A program made the position numbers and the translations under genes. Below, piece after piece: positions 31,993-43,791 of a stretch of DNA of 64,000 nucleotides. The stretch spans positions 64,613,369-64,677,368 of the forward strand of contig OX442314.1 of assembly GCA_949358305.1 (NCBI GenBank), given 5' to 3'. This DNA comes from Strigamia acuminata (taxonomy: Eukaryota > Arthropoda > Chilopoda > Geophilomorpha > Linotaeniidae). Under the pieces are notes generated by a model. That model did no database searches. It saw only the letters and a list, made by a program, of their open reading frames with translations, and was not told the DNA's origin. The number at the start of each line of letters is the position of its first letter. The first letter of the stretch is position 1.

Positions 31993-34900
31993 TTGACAAC
32001 GCAGAGTGAGACGTTGCAAACAAACTTCGTTCTTTTGTCGCCCGAGGAATTGCAAAAATCCGAAGAGCCAAGAATCGAAATTACGAAGACTGATCGCTTC
32101 AACAGAGAAGCACCATATATCAAAATAACATGGGCTAACGTGAGTTTTGTCGCACTTTTGGATTCAGGCGCTCAGACGTGTGTAATGTCAGAGTCATTAT
32201 TTAACAAACTTAAAGCCAATATGGGTTTGGAATTGCTCGAACTTCACGAAACAGTGCGTACAGCGGCCGATGACAAAATTCCAGTTAAGGGATCTGTTAA
32301 ACTGTCGGTGCGCGCACCTTTGGCCGTTATTTCTTTCATTTGCTTAATTATACCCAAAACATCAGAGGACCTTCTGCTGGGAAGAGATTTCTGCAGAGCG
32401 GTTGGTCTGTGCACAGACTTTGAATTGTGCCAGTGGTATTTGAAGGGATCACAAGAGCGAAGACAATTCATGACTTTAGAACAAGCTAACAAGTCAGAAT
32501 CTGTTCTTTTATTTCCCATCAGGAAACCCGATGATACAAAGGACAGCACTAAGGATGTGCCCAAGGTATTAATTAACAACATTAATTGTATTCTTCTAGA
32601 ACATCGACCTTTGTCGCAAGAGATTTTCGAATATCCAAATGACGATGCTCAGCACCAAATCAAGAGGATTCGGAATCGTACACGAGATCAGTGGTCATTT
32701 ATATGGTCACCAAAAAGGAAGGATTCCATTAAAAAATCAAGAAGATTCAATTCATCATTGTTTTCGACGCTTAGCCAACGCAGACGTGCAAGACGACAGC
32801 GGAGACGCCTTTATGAATTGTCACCAACAATAAAACAACTTAACACGCAGGGAAGACAGCTTTTGCGTCGTGTGGATGAAAATACGCTCATGGCCAGAGT
32901 ACACGATCATTCGACGATTTCGGAGCCGCCTCTGGATGTTAACGTACTACAATATCAACCAAGCAGTGATCCAACACAACTGGACTGGATTTACGACCAG
33001 CTGTGGTCATCATTGACGGTACCCCAAATTCGTTTATTAATTCAGACTCTTCGACCAATTTCGAAAATATTTCGTGAGGAGGTTGGATTATGTAACAACA
33101 CTCAGTTTGAAGTAAATTTAAAACCGGACTTTAGACCAATTCATGTGCCTGTAAGACCCGTTAACCCAGCAAAAAAGATGGTAATTGATGCTTATTTGGA
33201 CCAAAAACTAAAACAAGGCATTATTCGTCGATCAAAAAGTGATTGTGCGGTGGCGCCTGTTGTTGTTCCAAAGAAAACTGGAGATTGGCGTACAGCTATG
33301 GATTTTAGACCGATGAATGCTCAAACTTTGCCAGATGTCTACCCACTACCCGACATCGATAATATATTTTCTTATTTAGGAGGATCAAATTGGTTTTCGA
33401 TCATAGATGGACGAGAAGCTTTCCACCAGATTGGAGTGCGCCCCGGTGACGAGAGATTTCTCGCATTTATTACGCACAGAGGACTTTTCGAATATGTGAG
33501 AATGCCGTTTGGACCCATTAATGGCCCAGCAACCCTGCAGAGAGCCATGAACAAAACTTTGTCGAAATATCTTTACAAGTTCGTGTTCGTTTATCTCGAT
33601 GACGTCATAATTTTCAGCAAGACGTTCGAGGAGCATGTACAACATCTCAAAATAATTCTTCAAGCCTTGGATGAAGCGGGATTCACGATGAACGCCAACA
33701 AGACGGAATTGTGCAGAACATCGCTCGAGGTTTTAGGACATATTGTAGAGGCTGGACACATTAAACCAAACCCAAATAAGGTGACGGCAATTCAATATTT
33801 TCCGGCGCCTACCAACATCAAAGAATTACAAAGATTCAAAGGAATGATTGGTTATTATCAGTCATTTTTCCCAAATTATTCAAAAACATGCGAGGTGTTT
33901 CGCCCCTTACTCAAAAAAGATTCTGAGTGGAATTGGACGATTCAACACCAAGAAGCATTTAATTCACTCAAGAGAGGATTGGCTGAACCAACTCTACACC
34001 GAAGATTCCCAGATTGGACCAAGCCATACATACTGCAAACAGACGCCAGCTATACAGGTTTGGGCGCTGCACTCATGCAATTAAATGATCAAGGTCAACG
34101 AACACCAATTGCCTTTGCATCACGTGCATTGAATTCTGCTGAAAAGAATTACAGCGTTACTGAAATTTAATGCTTAGCGGCGGTTTGGGCGGTCAAAAGA
34201 TTTCGTGTATATCTTGAGATGATGAATTTTTATTTAGAAAGCGATCATTTGTCGTTAAAGTGGCTTTTCCAGCAGCGAGAACCAAAAGGACGCCTGGCAC
34301 GATGGGTTTTGTCCCTCAGTGAGTACAAATTTACATTTCTTTACTGTTCAGGAGCACAGAATCGTGTTGCGGACGCCTTGAGCCGTGCGCCTGTGGAGCC
34401 ATCGGAGCCATTGGATGCAGACGACTCGCCTCTCGTTGACGAAACATGCTACATCGCTTATTTTGACGACCCAAATGATTGGCCAAAATTACCAATAATC
34501 AACATTATTGGAGTTGGATTGGCTGCGGCACAGCAACGGAATAACGCAGCTGTGATGACAAGAGCGCAAAGACGACAACAGCAAATTAAACCAAAATTGG
34601 GTAGGCCAAAAGGTTCTAAAAACAAGAAGAGACCGCCACCAAATTATCAGGTATTAACTCGAGCCAGAGCGCGTCAACAGAAACAAGTTTCGACGCCTCC
34701 TGGAGCTGTTGCACCATTGCCACCTTTAATGTCGCCTCTGCCATCACCAAATGTGCCAACTGCGTCGTTTCCAACTCCTGATGTGTTGAGCCCACCTGCA
34801 GGACCATCTGGAGCTGCACGACCGAATTATGACGGATATGGAGGTCCAGATTCGGATTCGTCGGATGATTCTACAACTTATCAACCGGCATGGATGGGGC

Positions 34901-36192
34901 GTGCAGGATTTATGCCACAGCAAGCGCGTCAAGATCGATCACAATTTCAAAGAAATGCATCAAGACGACCAATTGCTGACGAACAACAAGACGAAGAAGA
35001 AGACGAGGCCGAGCGACTCCATGAGGCGCCGCAAGACCACCAACCTTTTCGTCTAATACCAACTATTAACGAAATAATTCGTCGACAACACGAAGACACG
35101 TGGAGCGCCGAATTGATCGAATATCTTGATCAAGGACAATTGCCCAACGACCAAGTGCAAGCAGCGCGTATCAGGTATCGTGCCGTAGATTTTGCTATGT
35201 ACAAGGGAATGTTATGTCGTTATCCACCGATCGACATAAATAAAATTCGCCGTAGAAGACAAATCTATTTGCCCCTAATGTTACGCGAACAATATTTCAA
35301 AGCTCTGCATTACCCGCCGAGCTGCGGACATTTAGGAGTTGAAAAAACACTTCATCGACTCCGGGCCCGAGTTTATTGGCCAAAAATGAAGGAGGACGTT
35401 TTGCTTTGGATTCAAAAATGTGAACCATGTCAGCGAGCTAAGCCGTTAAATCGCCTTCCATATGGACCAATGATCATGGCCAAACCACGACATTTGTTTC
35501 ACACAATTTACATCGATTATTATGGTAAAAAACCCCGATCGATTGGAGGACATTGTTACGCATTAGTAATTGTGGATGCCGCCAGTCGGTGGTTGGATGT
35601 AAGATTGACCGAGACATCTGACTGGAAAACAACAATCAAACAATTGCAAGGATTTATTCAGCGATGGGCATTTCCAAAAGTTATTATAAGTGACAATGCG
35701 CCAGCTTTCCGTTCAATGGAATTCCAGGCTGCATGTCAGAGTTTTGGCGCCATCAATCGCTACACGGCTGTTTATCATCCACAGGGGAACTTAGCCGAAA
35801 GATTAAACCAAGCATTAAAAAACTGCATTTTGGCATATATTGAAGAGCATGTGCGCTGGGACGTTCACATTGGATATTTTGTGCTAGCAATCAACTCAGC
35901 CTATCAAGCTTCGCTTCAATATTCTCCTTATCAAATGGTGACGGGACAAGAGGCGCGTTATCCAGGTGATTTCGATTCGGACACCGACGATGGACAGCCA
36001 CTGCCACCAGCACGAGCGCGAGAGACGCATGAATTAATGAGAGAATTGCGAAATAATGCCACTGCAAATTTACAAAAAGCTCAAATTAGACATAAACGCT
36101 GGTTCGATCGAAAAAGAAGACCACACGATTTCAAACCAGGCGATTTTGTGTCTATTAAAAATCGACAATTGTCATCAGCGCCACGAGCTTGA
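31993..36192 (+). pseudogene. Gypsy A pol (protease, RT, RNase H, integrase) with internal stop
   Basis: The same frame runs 31993-36192 apart from a TAA at 34168-34170. Protease LDSGAQ has its Asp at 32161. Reverse transcriptase YLDD has its Asp pair at 33598-33603. RNase H starts with TDAS (Asp at 34042). The stop falls at the position where family members have the conserved catalytic Glu of the TEREC/L motif. RNase H then continues (ESDH, VADALSRAP). A long Pro-rich linker with an AT-hook-like GRPKGSK segment (about 34599) precedes an H2C2 zinc-binding segment and integrase with Asp 35515, Asp 35692 and Glu 35797 (D-59-D-35-E). With copia and the stop this pol cannot be made as one protein, though each half is otherwise open. 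Confidence 0.92.
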
Positions 36193-36205
36193 GATACTGT
36201 ACCCC

Positions 36206-37432
36206 ATGGAGAACAGGGGTCAAGGACGAATCAACCTGAGATCGGAAGGATGGAGCGAACTTTTTAAGATGTCGATTAATTTGGATTTCAACGTCAGCGC
36301 CTCGGACTTCAAGACGGTCGTCGGAACGATTTTCGGACGCCTCGGGAACATCGCGAAGGAAATTGAAGCGAAAATGACAAAGGACTGTACCGGAGACGAA
36401 CACGCGGTGCATCACCTCATTGTGCACGCCGTGCACTTTAATTTAAAAGAGATCATCACCCAAATGCATCAGAGTCGTCGCAACGCCGTTAAACGATTTC
36501 GTGAGGCCGACGCGCTCAGGGAGGCCCAGCGACTGGAGGACGAAAGAAATGCGCCCGCCAAACCACCACTGGATCCAGAGTTGATCATGACGGAGGATGA
36601 AATTAAGAACTTTTCAGAAAAGATTCTCATCGAGTTGGCGCCTGAAAAATTGGTGCAACAATTTGAGGACGCAATTGCCGAAAATCCGAAATTGGCAGAT
36701 CCCCGAACCAAATATTCATTCAGATACGATCCCGTAATCGTGGCGGACACAGGAATACTCGCCTCGGAGTTATCGTCGGATGTGGATTATTCAATGTCGG
36801 ATGTCGAGTCGCTTCGCGAGTCAACGGGCGACGAGGAGAACCACAAAGCATTCCTGGCGGCGCAAGAACACAACAAAATTGAGGTAATTCAGGTCGACGA
36901 GCCTTTCAGACTTCCTGGAGTTGGACGGGGGGGTGCGAGAGGTGGACGTCGATCGCCATTGATGTCGAGGATGCCAAAAATGATTTTGACACCGCCAAAG
37001 GAAAAAGATGACGATCCAGGCGAAGTTGTCACACGTGAGAGTTTGCGCGAACCGGTCGAACCAAAGCCTAAGGAGAAGCGTCTCGTAGAGCCAACTTGCG
37101 CATTGGCAATCATGGAGGAGATTATCCCGATTGATGATATTTTCTACTCATTGCCATGGGAGCCTAAAATCGAATTGGTCGTGGATTGGAGTATTCTGAC
37201 GCGCCTTTTCGAAACGATCATCTTTTCGGACTTGCAACTTGACCACAGCGCGGGCGAAAAATTGTTGTCCATCATCAAACAATATTATGTTGGACATTTC
37301 CTTTACCGAGTGAACCGAATTAGCCGGAAGTGCTACGCGACTTCTAAACAACAGGTGAGAGTGATCCTCGTAAAAACAGCGCTTAGACTGGTCTATTATG
37401 CGATGGACGGTCAGGGCGCATCTGCATTTTAA
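36206..37432 (+). CDS. Gypsy A ORF3, non-envelope accessory protein
   Basis: 408 codons from ATG 36206 (context CCCATGG), 13 bases after the pol stop. The frame is +1 relative to pol and is open back to 36056, so re-initiation or frameshifting are both possible. It has an N-terminal segment rich in hydrophobic and charged residues, a coiled-coil-like stretch rich in Arg, Glu and Ala (about 85-115), an acidic middle, and an RGG-type patch (GRGGARGGRR, near 36925). The C-terminal ~90 residues look globular. I see no signal peptide, furin site or membrane segment, so it is not a recognisable envelope. I do not recognise the family. Confidence 0.75.
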   Translation: MENRGQGRINLRSEGWSELFKMSINLDFNVSASDFKTVVGTIFGRLGNIAKEIEAKMTKDCTGDEHAVHHLIVHAVHFNLKEIITQMHQSRRNAVKRFREADALREAQRLEDERNAPAKPPLDPELIMTEDEIKNFSEKILIELAPEKLVQQFEDAIAENPKLADPRTKYSFRYDPVIVADTGILASELSSDVDYSMSDVESLRESTGDEENHKAFLAAQEHNKIEVIQVDEPFRLPGVGRGGARGGRRSPLMSRMPKMILTPPKEKDDDPGEVVTRESLREPVEPKPKEKRLVEPTCALAIMEEIIPIDDIFYSLPWEPKIELVVDWSILTRLFETIIFSDLQLDHSAGEKLLSIIKQYYVGHFLYRVNRISRKCYATSKQQVRVILVKTALRLVYYAMDGQGASAF

Positions 37433-38254
37433 GAAAATAAAACTCCTGAAATTGACTTTCAAACCTACAAGTGACTTTGCGCCTTCTAAAAACCCATATA
37501 CGAACTGTTGTGTGTGTGGACTTTGTTGTGATAATTGTGATACAAACGATAAGTGTTATAATGGTTTAAAATGTGATTGTTATGCGCCTCGATGAAGATT
37601 TTTTACGTAAAGTTCCGTGAAAACTCAAACGCCTACGAAAGAAGATAATATTCGTTTGCGAACTTTTTATTTTTTGATATTTATATTTTACTAATCATTT
37701 TTGCTAATTATTTTCATTAACCATTTGTGATCATTGAAATTTTACTATCTTATTATTGTAATAATTGACGCCAAATCAGCGCCTAATCAATATTTTTATT
37801 TGCTAATAATTTACATTTTTTATAGAGATTTTGCCACTCATAGGCATTGTTAATTAATCTTAAATTATTTTATTTCCTAGTCATAACAAAGAATACCATT
37901 GTTAATTTCAAGTGTTATCAAATAATTTAACAAATTTTATTATTTTGTTTAGAATTTAGTCGTAGTTAGCGCCTAAATGTCTATTGATTCTGTTAATTTT
38001 TAATCAAACGATTTTTTACAATATTCCTCTCCTAGACCCATTTGTTTATGTTTGTTTGTTCTTGTCTGTAATTGCGCCAAGTTGTGCGCCTGTTGCGTCT
38101 GTCCAAATAAATCCCTACCTATGTTATGTGTTTATTATGAGATTAATGTTATTGATTCATTATTTTTATTTATTTATATGTTCAAATTTTTATCAATCAT
38201 GTTTGTTAACTCCATTTAGATGTTGATTATATAAAAACCATATAATAAACATCT
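37433..38254 (+). other. Gypsy A 3' untranslated region
   Basis: About 820 bases, strongly AT-rich, between ORF3 and the polypurine tract. An 80-codon hydrophobic frame (37984-38226) reflects T-richness. No other feature seen. Confidence 0.6.
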
Positions 38255-38267
38255 AGGTGGGGGGGAA
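38255..38267 (+). promoter_or_regulatory. Gypsy A polypurine tract
   Basis: AGGTGGGGGGGAA directly adjoins the 3' LTR. Confidence 0.85.
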
Positions 38268-39306
38268 TGTCACGGTCCTGACTTTAGACAGTAATAATTT
38301 TCAAAATTTTAAGCGCATTTTGCGCCTTTCCCTTAATTTTCCCCTAATTTTATTGAGAAATTGTTCTAATTCCTTTAAATTATTTTATTTTTCCCAAATC
38401 TAAATTTATTATTTTATTTTGTATTATTTTCCTTATTTTTGATATTTATCTTTAATTTGGCCTGGTTTTAATCACCCCATCCAGACAATTCATGAGAATT
38501 CTGCAATAAGTTGATATAATCGCGCTCTAAATTTGCATATTTCACCCCTGATCGCCTGTTTTCTGCCCAGTCCCCATTGGGAATTGACTTGGCCTTTGAC
38601 ATGTGATCAGAGGTGACTTGTTCTGTCAAGACATTTTTGACAGACAGAATAATTTTCGCCTTCGACTAGTCAACATCTTGTCTCAAACTGGAAGATTTCC
38701 AAGTGCGATTATGTTGCGTCTCAACGCATACGGTCACATTGCAGCCCGAATTCTCATGTTAGTCTAACTAACCACAACATTTATTATTTGCTCATTATTT
38801 GCGTACGAATTACTGGAAAAAAGGCGTATTCGACGGTCTCAATTCGTCAATACATTTTATGCCACGACTGTGACTTCCTCCTCAGCCTAGACATTTTGAA
38901 CTCATACTCGTCTCAATTGCGTATTCATTTCATTATCAACGGTTCGACGACGTTGTCTGCGGTTTGGTACCTGTTTGCGCGTTCACCCAACGTTTGCGCG
39001 TGTTCAGGAGAAGAAACATACTCTTCGTAAGTACGCCTAGCATATGACGACATTTTCCCTAGTGAAGAACGATATTTGGTCTTAAAATTCGAGTATCAAC
39101 GTTCGCCATTTTGTACGGCGCCCGAATTGAATCCTGCACCCATAAAATACAGATTTCACGAATAGACGCTGTCTTAACCTAGCTACCACCCCCGGCAAAG
39201 TTTTAAGAGTTGCAGCGCCTGCGAACCTAAATTTTCTGGTTATTACAATCCCTGGAAATTCTTAAATTTCCGAAACCATTGTTAAAAAGTCGACTACGAC
39301 GTGACA
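38268..39306 (+). repeat. Gypsy A 3' LTR
   Basis: 1039 bp, near-identical to 21594-22634. It ends CGTGACA and is followed by target copy GTTG. Confidence 0.95.
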
Positions 39307-40408
39307 GTTGACAAATGCTTAAAAATGCACTAAAAATACATTGAACTACACTGAAATGACCACAAGAATGCGGTGAACAAAAAAGCTAATCACAACAATA
39401 GCAAAAAACACGTTAAACAATGAGATATTAGCAATAAACCGATCTCGGAAAGAAAGGATTGACGATAGCCAATCACAGGCCAGGAAAATGACATAACGAT
39501 CACATTTGAATTTCGATCGGTACAAAAGCACAAAATTATCAAAGAATACATACTGAATAATAACGCAATGAAATAGTAAATGCAAATTATGTGAAATAAA
39601 ATACAAAAATAACGGTTACAAAGTGTAATCGTCGCTTGGGACAAACATGGCGACCGGCGAACATAACAAAGGGGTTGGATCAAACATGGCGTCCGGCGAA
39701 CAAAACATCGGCGGCAAAACCACACGTAAAATGAATGTAAGAACACTAAATGTATATAATCAATAAAGTATCGATTAAATTATAAGAATAATTATCAATT
39801 CTCTTCACAAAACATTGGAATAAAACACACAGATTGAATAAATACGAAATTATCGGCCGAACGAACATTCCCGGCTGCGCTTTTATGGCAGACAGAAACG
39901 AACGTTCAAACCAATCAAACAGAACTTCCAAAGCAGTTTTGATGCATCATGAAAGAAAGAGCATGTTTTAATTAGTAGAAACGAATGTTTAATAAAATTC
40001 CAGATGATTTGAAAAGTACCAAACAAAAGGTTAGAAGACGGAACCGTAACTTTACGGGAAACAGAAAAATGACGTCACTAGCATCGCAAATGTATGCTAG
40101 AGAACGAAATTTGCACCAAAACAGTTCGGAATCAACACAAACTCTCAAAAAACAAGTGAATAAGTCAATAAATGCACAGAATAAGATATTTGATATCAAT
40201 ACAAAGCATAAACACTTCTAAATATTGAAAAGTATGAATAAAAATCAAGTCAAAACACTTTAATAAGCAATAAAAAATCTGAAAAGTGAAAAAATACCAA
40301 TTAGGCAAAGGAAATTAAAACACTTAAAGATTTTAATCAACACAAATCAAACTGGTGAAAAATAGTGACAATAAAATAGCACAACAATATCTACGCTGTC
40401 CTGCAACA
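39307..40408 (-). mobile_element. BEL3 3' LTR, second part
   Basis: Continues the LTR begun at 21125. It is the reverse complement of BEL2 LTR sequence (for example the duplicated AACATGGCG(A/T)CCGGCGAAC block at 39646-39702 and TGACGTCACTAGC near 40070). It ends CTGCAACA, followed by GCGAATTGCCGG, the same junction as at the BEL2 3' LTR. Confidence 0.93.
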
Positions 40409-40475
40409 GCGAATTGCCGGCGAGAGGACAGAGAAGGGAGAACCACACACAAAGTCTTATTAGAATAAATTACTC

Positions 40476-41600
40476 AAGTTCAAGGGCTCTCACATGCTTG
40501 ACTGACCTTTTCAACTCACGTCCATCGGGTCACACTACTTTAATAACACGGATTTGACCATCATCACCGGGAAAAATTTCTGTTACCCTAGCAAGGGGCC
40601 AAAAATAGGGATTTGTACCCATTTTTTCTAGCAGCACGATTTGATCTACTTTAGGATTTCTGAAGAACTTATCACCTTTGGTTTCGTAAAAATTCCTCAA
40701 TTGCATGAGGTAACTTTTTTTCCAAATTTTCCAGAACTCCCAAATAAATTGGCGTCGTTTTATATCCAGTTTTCTCAAATCTGATTTTTTAATTGCACTC
40801 AGTTGTTTGTTTATTACGTATTTTGGCATGCCTCCTGTTAGAAAGTTTTCAGGTGCCAAAATTCTACCACCATCAACACTGTCTGGGACGTAACTTAAGG
40901 GTCGAGAATTTAGCACTGAACTAATTTCCAGAACCAAAGTTTGGAGAGTTTCCAAGTCTACAGTGCTGCGCAATAAGGTCTTTCGAAGTTTATCCTTTAC
41001 TGAGCGGACTAAGCGCTCCCACGCTCCGCCCATCCATGGAGACAGCGGTGGGATGAAAGTCCAAAGCATTCTTTTTTCGGATAGGAATGTTTTCACATCT
41101 GAATGACCGATGAGTTTCCCCCATGATTGTATTTCGACGCTCCCGCGTTCAAACGTCTTACTGTTATCAGAGAAAATCTTCCCGGGGTATCCATAGCGTG
41201 CCCCAAATCTTCTCATCGCAAGCAAAAACTTTGGCACAGAAAGGTCCTCTGATACTTCTAAATGTAGGGAACGGGTCACCATACACGTGAAAAGCAAGAT
41301 GTATACTTTTTTCTTTTCCTTCTTGTTGCTGCCGACATAAATTGGACCCAGGTGGTCCACTCCTGTGTTTTGGAATGGCGCCGCTGGTGTCACACGTTCA
41401 GCAGGAAGGTCACCTGTTGAAGGGTTATTGCGAGCAAGTTTTCCTCGTCTGCAAATTTCACATTCTCGGATAACTGTCTGTATAGTTCTTCTTCCTCTTA
41501 TAATCCAAAATTGTTCGCGTAGGTGATACAAGGTTTCGCTTATGTCACCGTGAAGCAACTCCAGATGCACTTTCTTAATTAACAGTCTTGTTATCCAACT
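40476..41600 (-). pseudogene. BEL3 integrase remnant
   Basis: Closely related to the C-terminal third of BEL2 Gag-Pol (H2C2 segment plus integrase catalytic core and C-terminus). It retains VDHLGP, SDNSKTF and GGAWERLV. A TGA at 40530 replaces a leucine codon about 20 residues before the normal end. On the other side homology stops sharply near 41600, so gag, protease, RT, RNase H and the 5' LTR are gone. An inactive fragment. Confidence 0.92.
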
Positions 41601-42020
41601 GTCTTAACCTTATGGCGCGCATGCGGATTTCGCGGAGTGCGAAAGGGACCCTATATTTAACATTACGGCGGCCTATACCTTGACCCCCTGTTCGCAGTCT
41701 CGTGGCGGATTCTGCGGATTTCACCTATTCGTACAATCCGCACGATCGCGCGTGTTTTATCATTCTTGGCAAACCGTTTTTTGAAAACGCGTTGTAACGC
41801 ATCCTCAACTTTACAAATCTCGCTTAGCGCGATCGCGCTATAACGCTTCTTCGTGTCCAACAAAAACAGCCGATTAAAAACGAAACTTCGGGTTTCGCTA
41901 AAACGCGATTTTGATATCGGGAAGGGCACGTGACCACGTGGGTAAAAATAGAATCGAGTTTCGTGAAAACCTAATTTGGAGAAACGGCGTGGTGGTTTTG
42001 CGAAATATATCACATGTCAC
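41601..42020. other. Unassigned sequence beyond the BEL3 breakpoint
   Basis: About 420 bases unrelated to the BEL element, with many CG dinucleotides and several CACGTG words (two overlapping near 41927-41940, one near 42017). I see no gene. A 116-codon minus-strand frame has no recognisable domain. The last ~40 bases resemble the start of the next repeat family (compare 48547). Confidence 0.5.
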
Positions 42021-43748
42021 GTGATCGGACGTTGGGTCTCGTACATAAACGTTCGTGCCTGGTCAAACCAGAGTCTTTAAAAAATATAAATGCATTTCCC
42101 GATCATAGGATTAATTTCGCGCCGTGTGTTCCAGTCATTAATTAGGTTATCTTCGTTGCAACTCGTCATAATAAAATTTTTACAGAAAATCAATTGTTTC
42201 GTATTTTATTTTCATCTTCCGGGGGTCTCGTGCCGTCGTAGTAGGCGTTGGTTTCAATCATCGCGTTCTACGGATTTTGAGGGGATCCTCAGATCGAGAC
42301 CAAAGTGAGAGGGCCGTCGCCCCCGTCTCGTGCGCCGCTCGATCCCCGTTGGATGACAAGATGGCATTCGCCTCTCCCACCCGAGGATCGGTCGGTGGTG
42401 CGGTATTTATGCTTGTGCTCCAAATGGGTGGTCGACAGGTCCCCAATCGGTCTCGGGCTCAGACTGGCCTTCGGGCCGGTCAAAATAACAAATAAATGAA
42501 TAAATCGGAAGTAGAACGCTCCCGTCCCGGCGAGACTAGGGGCGGGTGGCGTCGTTGAGCGGCGGCAGCGGCGGCGGTAGCCCCGACGACTCGCCCCGAA
42601 AATAAGCTCCCGCACCGGCATTTCTTCGTCCGTCTAAACCTCGCAGCGCGCGTGCGGTCGCGTGCATTCTACCCGTGTCCGGCGTGGCGATCGGTGCGGA
42701 GTAAAAAAAAATCACCCGAAAAAGAAAAACGGTTAAAATTTTAATTCCCCCGTCGTAGAACTGGTTTCGCGGCTCGCCTTCCAACCGTTAATCATTTTAT
42801 CTTCGTTGTGGCAGATTCGAATAAAAGTTTTACAAAATAACAGTCGTTTTACATTTTTAAATCATTTCCCGGGGACCATGTACCGTCGCAGTCGACGCGA
42901 GTCCCGGTCATCGCATCCAATAGACTTTGCGGACGTTTTTCAGATCGAGACTCGAGTACATGCGCGCCTCTATCCGACCATCGGTCGATGGTGCGGTATG
43001 CGCGCTTCTCCGTCCGATCGTCGGCCGATGGTGCGGTAGGACTTCTACCCGCCCAAAATGATCTAAGCGGTCTCGGTCTCAGACTGGCCTTCGGGCCGGT
43101 CAAAATAATAAATAAATGAAGAAACAAATAAATCGGAAATAGAACGCGCCCGTCCCGACGAGAATAGGGGCAAATGGTGTCGTTGAGCGGCGACGGCAGC
43201 GGCAGCCCCGACGGCTCGCCCCGAAAATAAGCTCCCGCACCGGCATTTCTTCGTCCGTCTAAACCTCGCAGCGCGCGTGCGGTTGCGTGCATTCTACCCG
43301 TGTCCGACGTGGCGATCGGTGCGGAGTAAAAAAAAATCACACGAAAAAAGAAAGACGATTAAAATTTTAATTCTTCGGTCGTGGGACCGACTTTGCGGTC
43401 CGTGCTTTAACCGATAATTAGGTTATCTTCGTCGTAATTCGTTGGAATAAAAATTTTATAGAAAATGAGCCGTTTCGTATTTTATTTTCATCTTCCGGGG
43501 GTCTCGCGTCGTCGTAGTCGACGCGAGTCTCACCGAACGCGTTCTGCGGGTTCGGCGAGCGTTTTCAGATCGGGGCGGACCGTCTCGTATAGTACCGGGC
43601 GCGCCTCCCCAACTGACCGGTCGATGGTTATATAGTTTAAAATTTCCTCGACCGAGTAAACGGTCGATGCTTCAGCGTCCGGTCGATGATGTGGCATTTG
43701 TGCGCGTTCATCCCGTGTCTCTCAGACTGGCCTTCGGGCCGGTCAAAA

Positions 43749-43791
<43 letters not shown>

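Larger units (their letters stand above)
21594..39306 (+). mobile_element. Gypsy A: Ty3/gypsy retrotransposon carrying a nested copia
   Basis: LTRs 21594-22634 (1041 bp) and 38268-39306 (1039 bp), termini TGTCACGG...CGTGACA. The differences I saw are three substitutions and one 2-bp indel. Target duplication is GTTG (left flank CAAAGTTG, right flank GTTGACAAAT), inside the BEL3 LTR. Without the copia element and its 5-bp duplication it is about 10.7 kb: primer site, gag, pol in the -1 frame, and an extra ORF3, then a polypurine tract. Pol is interrupted by the copia insertion and also carries an in-frame stop. Confidence 0.95.
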
